A DNA stretch of 64,000 nucleotides. Source: Symbiodinium natans. Taxonomy: Eukaryota; Sar; Dinophyceae; Suessiales; Symbiodiniaceae. The DNA lies in the NCBI GenBank assembly GCA_905221605.1, contig CAJNDS010000446.1, positions 753,243-817,242 on the forward strand, read 5' to 3'. Below the pieces are notes generated by a model. The model ran no database searches and had not been told where the DNA came from. It saw only the letters and a list, made by a program, of their open reading frames with translations. This document shows positions 12,201 to 21,200 of this stretch, piece by piece (the stretch's first letter is position 1; every line of letters begins with the position of its first letter). The position numbers and the translations under genes were made by a program.

Positions 12201-15200
12201 AAGCACGAAGCCCTTAGCCCTAAACCCTAAACCCTAAGCCCTAAGCCCTTACCCCTAAACCCTAAACCCTAAACCTTATTTCTGATCTGCTTCAGCTTGA
12301 GGGGGCTTGAGGTCCGGAGTAGACCCCCTTCTCTAAGCCCAAAACTTGGGATGTTCCCCCTTCTACTAACAGTCCTTAATGGGGATTGTAGTACCCCCCT
12401 ATTATAATCCTTAATAGGGATGATAGTACCCCCTATTATAGTCCTTAATAGGGATTATAGTACCCCCTATTATAATCCCTCTTTAGTCTACATGAGCGAT
12501 ACCTTCGGGTGTAGGCTTCTCGAAGCAGGGTCTGATGCCCCAAGTTTAGGGTTTGGCCTTCAGGGTTTGGGATTATTGCTTTAGACATTTGTGGTACTTG
12601 ACTGTAACTTTAGATCCTTACCTTTTTTGGGGTTTATTGGGTTTCTTCTTAAGGCAGCTAAAAGCTTAATTTATAGCTACCCTCCTGAGTGCAGCCAAGT
12701 AGAGGTTTCGGGTTTAGGTGCCTTTCGGGTTGAGGGCCTTCAGGGTTTAGGGCTTAGGGTTTCTGGGCTGCAGGGGAATGATCGACATTGTGCTGGGCAC
12801 GGACATGGCGAAGCACAACCAGCATCAGAAGAGCGTGATGAGCTGGGTGGCGCGGAGCCTAAGCGCAGCCTTGTAGGGTTTGGAGTTTGGGGTTTAATTA
12901 GGGTTACAGTAGGGGTTTAGGGTTCAGGGCCGACAGAGTTATCAAGCTTAGGGTACTGGACCTAAAAATCGTCCATGTTGTGGGAGTGCAGGGGGTTTTG
13001 GGGGTCCGGGTTTGGTAGGCTGTGGCTCTGAGTGTGTGTGTGTGTGGGACCTTAGTGGTCTAGGAGTGTTGCTACTTGCTGGAGTCTTGCTGGCCTCCAA
13101 CAGGCTTCTGGTTAAAGAACTCCATTAGAGTCAAGAGCGTGGTCATAAGAAGGCTACAAGTTCATTTCCTATAATGGGTGGTTTTTGAAAAAAGTTGGAG
13201 GGTGCCTTCTTGGGGGTCCTTATTGTACGGGGGATCCTACTCGTTGGGGATCTGTGATTGGGGATCCCTTAAACCCTAAACCCTGAACCCTAATTTACGT
13301 CCACTTCCTTCACAAGAACGCAAAGAACACCCCAAGGGAGTTCCGAGCTATTCTATTGGGCTCATTCTTTTTAGGGTTTGGGGTTTAGGGTTCAGGGTTC
13401 AGGGTTTAGGGTTCAGGATTTGGGGTTCCAGGGTAAGTCCAGGGCCCATGCTGAGCGTCTGGCGGGCTCTGCTGGGATTTGTGGTTTAGGGCTTAGGGCT
13501 TCTCGTTTAGGGTGCTAAAACGCTAAACCCTAAACCCTAAAACCCTAAAACCCTAAAACCTTCGACACTCATACTTTAGCCCCTAAACCCCAAACGGGTT
13601 GAGGGTCTATAGGGCCGAAGCTCAAAAACCCTGCACCCTAAAGATTCCCCCTTCGACGCTTCGAAAAAAAGCCCTAAACCCCAAACTTTTAAACCCTAAA
13701 CCCTAAACCCTAAACCCTAAACCCTAAACCCTAAACCCTAAACCCTAAACCCTAAACCCTTCAGTGCACCTTCCTGAGGCAAACAAGACTTCAGCAGAGA
13801 CTCCCACGGAGCAGGCGGCACATGGGAATGCTCTCAACGTGGGTCTACAACCCCGAACCCTAAACCCTAAACCCTAAACCCTAAACCCTAAACCCTAAAC
13901 CCTAAACCCTAAACCCTAAACCCTAAACCCTAAACCCTAGACCGACCTCCAAAAGGGGGCCTAACCTCAAAACCTGCCAAAAAGGACCCTAGACCACAAA
14001 CGCACAAAAGGAAGCCTGAACCCGAAAGAGCTCCGTGACGATGATTCGGGGATTCGGGCTTCATTATGCGGTTTAGTGTGCAGGGTTTGGAGTTTCGGGT
14101 TAAGGGTTTGGGTTTTTGAGTTTAGGGTTTGGAGTTTAGGGTGCAGGGTTTAGGGTTTAGGGTTTCGGAGGGGAAGAGCAACCCACCCCACATGACGTGT
14201 AGGGAGTGTGGAGTTCGTTGCTTCCTTTCGTGCTGCGGGGCTGTCGGGGTAAGTTTCATTCCAGAGGCTCATACTTGGACCGCTGCTGCCCTGTCATGGT
14301 GCCTTCCGTGAGGAGACGGATGCCCTTTTTTGGGGTCCTATCTTGCATGTAGAGCACGGAATTTCCGCTTTCAAGAGCGGATTCAGCAGGGGGCCCATGG
14401 AGACGCGGATCTTTGGATCAGCTAGCTGCGCTCTGGACCTGCGTGATCCAACCCAGGCTGTGGCTCTCTTGAGATCCCAGCTGCATCCCCCTTGGGAATT
14501 ATTTTTTATCTTCGTTTATATAGAACCCAAGAGGATATTAAAAATATTAGTTTTATTTAGGGTCTAAGGGGAGTATAGCAGAAGTTTAGGGTTTAGGGTG
14601 GTGATGCCCTGTACTTTGAAGCCGTCATTTCGATGCCGGCGCGGCATAACTTCGTGCTGTCCCTCGATAAGTTTTCGCTCTCAAGTGCAGGATGCCGCGG
14701 TTGAACTTGTGCCACGACCAGGTACCAAGAATGGGCCTATTAGTTTGATTCCCCCCCCCCCCCCCTTCCCCCCTTTGTAGCCTTTGTTGCAGGTACTGGG
14801 CCATGATTTGGGGTACTTAGGTATCAGGTTCAGGGTCACAAGGCTACTAAGGCCTGGTTGCGCACAGGTCTGCCATTCCCAGCCATGCCAGTTTTTCAGC
14901 TAGGGGATCAACCCTACATGGAAGGTGTAACCCCCCAAAGTGATAGATAACCGGCGACCGCAAAGTCCAGATGGGGGTGTACTTAAGCATCATCATACAC
15001 ATCCTTTCCGCCCTCGACCCTAAACAATCAAGCAGCTTGCTGTTGGACCCCCCCCCCCCCCCCTGCCTCCCCTGAACCTTGACCCTAAACCCCAATCCCC
15101 GAAACCCTAAATCCCTAAGCCCTAAACCCTTAACCCTAAATCCCTAAACCCTAAGCCCTACACCCTAAACCCTAAGCCAGGCGTTTGTCCCGGATAAGAT

Positions 15201-18200
15201 GGAGCTGCTGGAAGTGTTGGCGCACGCCGCCGACATCTCGAACCCATGTAAGTGGGGCCCTCGCAAGGGTTTGGGGTTTGGGGTTTGGGGTTTAGGGTTT
15301 AGGGTTTAGGGTTTAGGGTTTAGGGTTTAGGGTTTAGGGTTTTATCAATAGGGCTTATAAGGCTTAGGATTCCCTAAGCCCGAAACCCTCAGCCCTTCAG
15401 GTTTCTCAGAGATCCCGAAATGCTACCTGAGGGTCGAAGCATGTGCCACGGGGGGGCTCAAGTGTTGAGCAGGTGACCTTGTACCCCCTTTGAGGATTGG
15501 GGTTCAGGGGTTTACCAAACCGGCCTTCAACCTTAGTCCCGCTACCATGGACAACTTCAACCCCAGTAAGTTGGGCTACAACCCTTTACTGTATTCGCTT
15601 TTATGTCGGGCTCCGAGCTGCAGTTGAACCTAAAGGTGGGTTTAGGGTTTAGGGTTTAGGGTTTAGGGTTTAGGGTTTAGGGTTTAGGGTTTAGGGTTTA
15701 GGGCCGGGAGGGTGCGGGGGGTCCGGTTTTTTTTTTTTGCAAAGGTGTGGCTCGGCCCTGTCCCCTTGCAAAGGTGTGGCTTGGCTTGGCTTGGCTTGGC
15801 TTGGCTGGGCGTGTCCTCTGACCTGGCTTGGCTTGGCTTGGCTTGTCTGGCTTGGCTTGGCTTTGGTTGGCTTGGCTCGGCTTGGCTTGGCTTGGCTCGG
15901 CTGGGCTTGGCTTGGCTTGGCTCGGCTTGTCCTCTGGCTTGGCTTGGCTCGGCTTGGCTTGGCTTTGGTTGGCTTGGCTCCTTGGCTTGGCTTGGCTCGG
16001 GTGGGCTCGGCTTGGCTTGGCTTGGCCTGGCTGGCTTGGCTTGGCTCTCGGCGTGGCTTGGCTCGGCTTGGCTTGGCTTGCCCACTTCGTTTTGATTTCC
16101 CTGTTCTCCCCAGTCGCAAAGATTCTTTTTACCGCGATGTAGCTGTAGCTGGTAGAAATACGTGGAGTGTAAAAAAGTAGTATGCCGGTCCTGAAAACCC
16201 TGTTGACCTGTCTACTTGTGCGCGATCAGCTTTTGGTACTTCCCCCCCCCCCCCACATCCCCCAACACGTTAAACCCTCGCTGTTGCAAAACACGTCCTA
16301 CCGTGCTTGGAGGCCTACTTGGATACCCTACATAAGAATCTTTTTGAAACCCATGATGCAAGCATTGAGTTTGCAAATGGCTGCGCCCCCCCCCAACCCC
16401 CCCGCTTTTTTAAGCCGTGCAAGCTTGCGTCAAAGCATATGAGTCTTGTTGAAACCCATGATGCAAGCATTGAGTTTGCAAATGGGGGGGGGCTGCGCCC
16501 CCCCCAACCCCCCCGCTTTTTTTGAGCCGTGCAAGCTTGCGTCAAAGCATATGATCTTGTTGAAACCCATGATGCAAGCATTGAGTTTGCAAATGGGGGG
16601 GGCTGCGCCCCCCCCAACCCCCCCGCTTTTTTAAGCCGTGCAAGCTTGCGTCAAAGCATAGAGTTTTGTTGAAACCCATGATGCAAGCATTGAGTTTGCA
16701 AATGGGGGGGGCTGCGCCCCCCCCAACCCCCCCGCTTCTTAAAGCCGTGCAAGCTTGTTTCAAAGCATATGAATCTTTTTGAAACCTACAGGCAAGCATT
16801 GCAGCATGCAAGCATTGAGTTTGCAAATGGGGGGGGCTGCCCCCCCCCCAACCCCCCCGCTTTTGTAAAGCCGTGCAAAGCTTGTTTCAAAATCATAAGA
16901 ATCTTTTTGCAACCCATGATGCAAGCATTGAGTTTGCAAATGGGGGGGGCTGCGCCCCCCCCCAACCCCCCCAACCCCCCCGCTTTTTTAAGCCGTGCAA
17001 GCTTGCGTCAAAGCATATGAGTCTTGTTGAAACCCATGATGCAAGCATTGAGTTTGCAAATGGCCCCCCCGCTTTTTTTGAGCCGTGCAAGCTTGCGTCA
17101 AAGCATATGAGTCTTGTTGACACCCATGATGCAAGCATTGAGTTTGCAATGGGGGGGGGCTCCGCGCCCCCCCGCCAACCCCCCCGCTTTTTTAAGCCGT
17201 GCAAGCTTGCATCAAAGCATAAGAATTTCTTTGAAACCCATGATGCAAGCATTGAGTTTGCAAATGGGGGGGCTGCGCCCCCCCCAACCCCCCCGCTTCT
17301 TAAAGCCGTGCAAGCTTGTTTCAAAGCATATGAATCTTTTTGAAACCTACAGGCAAGCATTGCAGCATGCAAGCATTGAGTTTGCAAATGGGGGGGGCTG
17401 CGCCCCCCCAACCCCCCCGCTTCTGTAAAGCCGTGCAAAGCTTCAAAATCATAAGAGTCTTTTTGCAACCCATGATGCAAGCATTGAGTTTGCAAATGGG
17501 GGGGGCTGCGCCCCCCCCAACCCCCCCGCTTTTTTAAGCCGTGCAAGCTTGCGTCAAAGCATATGAGTCTTGTTGAGGCCCAGATGCAAGCATTGAGTTT
17601 GCAAATGGCCCCCTGCTTTTTTTTGAGCCGTGCAGCTTGCGTGCAAAGCATATGAGTCTTGGGGGGGTGGGGGGAGGGGTTGGGGGGGGTGGGGGTGGAA
17701 GGGCGTGGGGGTGTGGGGGTGGAAGGGCCTGGGGGGTGTGGGGGGTGGGGCGGGGTGGGGGGGGGGGTTGGGTGGGAGGTGAGGGGGGAAGCCGAGCCAC
17801 ACCTTTGCAAGAGGACAGGGCCGAGCCACACCTTTGCAAAAAAAAAAACCCTCCGCCAGGGTGCGGTTGTGTGTGTGTGTGTGGCGTCGATGAGTTGCGT
17901 ACCGGGCTACTGGACTGTCAGTTGATCGGGCTCCGCTCATCTTCAGTCTTGACGACAAGCCACGAGCATGCCTCAAACAACTCTTCAAATCTAGCCCCCC
18001 AAACTATCCTTCACATTTTCTGCCCTCAAACTTATATCTAGCCTCCTCTGGTAAGATGGCGCCCAAACCATCCGGAAACACTCGAAAGCTTGTTTCACAA
18101 TCTCAGACGGCGTTTCCGAAGCCGCCTCTCCGCCCCAGTCCCCTTCCCCCCCGCATCCTACACCCCTCTAAAGCCCTGAACCGCACTCTAGAAACCGAAG

Positions 18201-21200
18201 TGTTTGTTTTTTTGACCTGTCGAAAAATAGTATCCTTTAGGGTTTAGGATGTTTAGGGTTTGGGGTTTTAAATGGTATCCGGTTTCGGGTTCAGGGCTTA
18301 GGGCGGAAGATGACTGCGCTGAGGCCGCACAACATGATGTTGTTCTGGGCGCAACGGGCCTGGAGCCCAGATATCACGTTTAGGGTTTCGGGTTTGGGGT
18401 TTGGGGATTAGGGTTTAGGGATACTCATCCACTCGAAACCAAGACGTTCAAGGGGGCTTGGCAGTACCGCTGGCACCCCCGAACCTTTAAACCCCAAACC
18501 CTAAAACCCTTAAATCCTAAACCCTAAGCCCTAAACCCGAAAACCCTAAACCCCAAACCCTAAACCCCAAAACCCATGGCGTATGTGCCTTTCTTAAGGA
18601 AGGGAACCAACGTTTCTGTGGCGTGTTCAGGGCCCTGGGCTTCTCTGAGCAGCCTTTGGAGTTGGGGAGGGTTTACAGGGCTTAGGGGGTTTAGGGTTTA
18701 GGGTTTAGGGTTTAGGGTTTAGGGTTTAGGGTTTAGGGTTTAGGGTTTAGGGTTTAGGGTTTAGGGTTCCGGGACTGGGGTTTAAGATTTATAGGATTGA
18801 AGAGGTTGGGTGGTGGTTTAAGGCTTCCGAGTTTCGGGGCTTAGCAAACAGAGCCCTACTTCATGCACGTGTGGCCGCAGGGGATGAAGAACTAGGATCC
18901 TAGCGCTCCTCAAAGGCCCAGGCAAGCCCCCAACGTATTAAAAAAACACCTACAAACACTACAAGCACTTAGAAAAGCAACGCCGACAGCACAAAGCATA
19001 AGCAAACTTAAAGAACAGCCAGACACCCTATAAAGCATGTGACCCACCAAAGAGAACAAACAAAAGACAAAACACTCGTGGCAACCTCAAAAGCCCAAAC
19101 CTAAGCTCAAAAACCATAGCGAACAAAGACTTCCAAGCACAACCTATAAAGTACTAAAGCCCGCCAAAAAAAAGCCAAAGCCCTAACGCGCCCTTCTTTG
19201 AACCCTAAACCCTTTTGTAAAACCCCTAAACCCCTAAACCCCTAAACCTAAACCCCTAAACCCCTAAACCCCTAAACCCCTAAACCCCTAAACCCCTAAA
19301 CCCCTAAAACCCCTAAACCCCTAAACCCCCCTGAGCCATTAAAAAACCCCTAAACCCCTAAACCCCTAAACCCCTAAACCCCTAAACCCCTAACCCCCTA
19401 AGCCCCTAGACCCCTAAACCCCCTAAACCCCTAAACCCTAAACCCTAAACCCTAACCCCTAAACCCCTAAACCCCTAACCCCTAAACCCTAAACCCTAAA
19501 CCGCAAACCCTAAACCCTAAACCCTAAACCTTAAACCCTAAACCCTAAACCCTAAACTCCCCCAGGTCCTCGAGGAGTTCTGGATTCAGGGCGATGCCGA
19601 GAGCCGGCTGAACTTGGAGGCTGGTCCAGGGTTTAGGGTTTAGGGTTTAGGGTTTAGGGTTTAGGGTTTAGGGTTTAGGGTTTAGGGTTTAGGGTTCAGG
19701 GTTCAGGGTATAGGGTTTAGGGTTTAGGATAGGTTGTTAGGGTTTACGGTTCAGGGTTTAGGGTGTAGGGTTTAGGGTAACCCGGAGGCCCTTATTTTCA
19801 TGGGTTCCCCTAGTACCCGGGTTTATGGTCTTAGGGTTTAGGGTTCAGGGCTTATTTTTCATGGGTTCCCCTACTACCCCCATCTCGACGGGTTTAGGGT
19901 TTAGGGTTCAGGGTTTGGGGTTTAGGGTTCAGGGTTTAGGGTGACCCCCCTCAAAACTACCTCCCCCCCCCCCCCCCAGCTCGGGTTCCCCCCATAACTT
20001 AGGCTATTTGAGGTAGTATAGAGGGGGGTAGTAGGGAAACACTAAACTCCAAGCCCCTAGATTTCCAAACCCTCACACCACATCCAAATAGCCCTCAACC
20101 TTATCAAAGGCTTTACTAGCACCCTGAACCCTAAACCCGAAACCTGAAGGTGTATCCGTTGTTGCAATACGAACCTATTTTTTTCACGAACCTCTAAACC
20201 TCTAAACCCTAAACCCCAAACCCTAAGCCCTAAGCCGTAACCCAACCCTATAAACCCTATAGACCTCAAAAAACTTTCCTGGCCAGTTCAGCCCGATGTG
20301 CGAGCGGGCAGTCGGCGAAAGCTCGGTGCCAAAGCAACAGATCGGCCCGGGCCCCCGGCAAGTCCCCCAAAAAAGTCTTCAGGGGAGGTCAGGGTTTGGG
20401 CGGTTTAGGGTTTAGGGTTTAGGGTTTAGGGTTTAGGGTTTAGGGCTTAGGGCTTAGGGCTTAGGATTTAGGGGTAGAGGAGTTTGGAGACTTGGCGGTA
20501 AGGGTAGGAGGGTAGGGGAGGGATGGGTAGGAGGCAGGGTAAAGGGTCAGGAGAAGGGCTAGTGGGGGTTTTGGGGGAGTTTTGGTTGAGGGGTTCAGGG
20601 GTTTAGGGGTTCAGGGTGTGTAGTGTATAGGCTTTAGGGGTTTAGGTTGAGATGTTCCCCTTATACTAACAGTCCTGAATAGGGATTATACGTTATAACT
20701 TATAACCCCCCATTAACCAAGATTTATGGATTTAGGGATTCAGGGCTCGGGTGTCGTTTCATCTTGTTTTTGTTTTTCTCTGTGGGCTTATGGTGTAGGA
20801 CCTTTGGTGAATGTTGCAGTGAGGCTTGGTTGCTTATCCAGGGGTTTAGGGTTTAGAGTTTAGGGTTCAGGGTCTAAATTGTGGTTTGCCCTCAATCCAT
20901 CACCACTAACACCCCTAACCCCTGCGACACCCCTGACAGTTCTGCGTTCAGCGGCCCTCAACCCTAAACCCTAAAACCCTAAATCCTAAACCCAGATGAT
21001 GGTCCAGGCCCACAGTCCAAGATGGGTTCTGTTGTTGGTGAGTGTATATAGGACTCCTTATATATAAAAAAACAGGCGTGTGTGTGTGTGTGTGTCCATA
21101 TCAGGTGTCTTTCTGTATCCCCCTAAACCCATGAACCCCCTAAACCTCGAAACCTCTAAGCCCCTAAACCCCCAAACCCCTAACCGCCGAAACCCCTAAA

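Larger units (their letters stand above)
15709..17866. mobile_element. 2.1 kb terminal-inverted-repeat element filled with satellites
   Basis: Ends are about 60-bp inverted repeats: T12 then two copies of GCAAAGGTGTGGCT separated by CGGCCCTGTCC (15727-15787), mirrored at 17789-17848. A 9-bp direct repeat AGGGTGCGG (15709-15717, 17858-17866) lies nine bases outside each end and could be the target duplication, as in Mutator-like elements. No transposase; the interior is a TTGGC-type minisatellite, a 200-nt unique piece, a 12-copy tandem array and a G-rich tract. Confidence 0.65.
15252..18323 (+). other. PDE intron 14, 3.1 kb, hosts a satellite-filled element
   Basis: G-strand arrays 15268-15341 and 15639-15703, the 2.1 kb terminal-inverted-repeat element 15709-17866, non-repetitive sequence 17870-18235, degenerate G-strand motifs 18235-18300. 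Confidence 0.65.

Noticed and set aside
14691-14721. 31-nt exon DAAVELVPRP with gtacca donor
   Set aside because: Its length breaks phase between the flanking phase-0 boundaries.
15684-16180. Overlapping frames of WLGLA or PSQAK repeats
   Set aside because: All frames of the TTGGC minisatellite are open; no unique sequence.
16310-17660. Regularly spaced repeat considered as a CRISPR array
   Set aside because: Units vary from 90 to 125 bp, spacers are not unique, and the setting is eukaryotic.
16893-17831. 312-residue - strand open frame rich in Pro and repeats
   Set aside because: It only translates the 12-copy tandem array and the adjoining G-rich tract.
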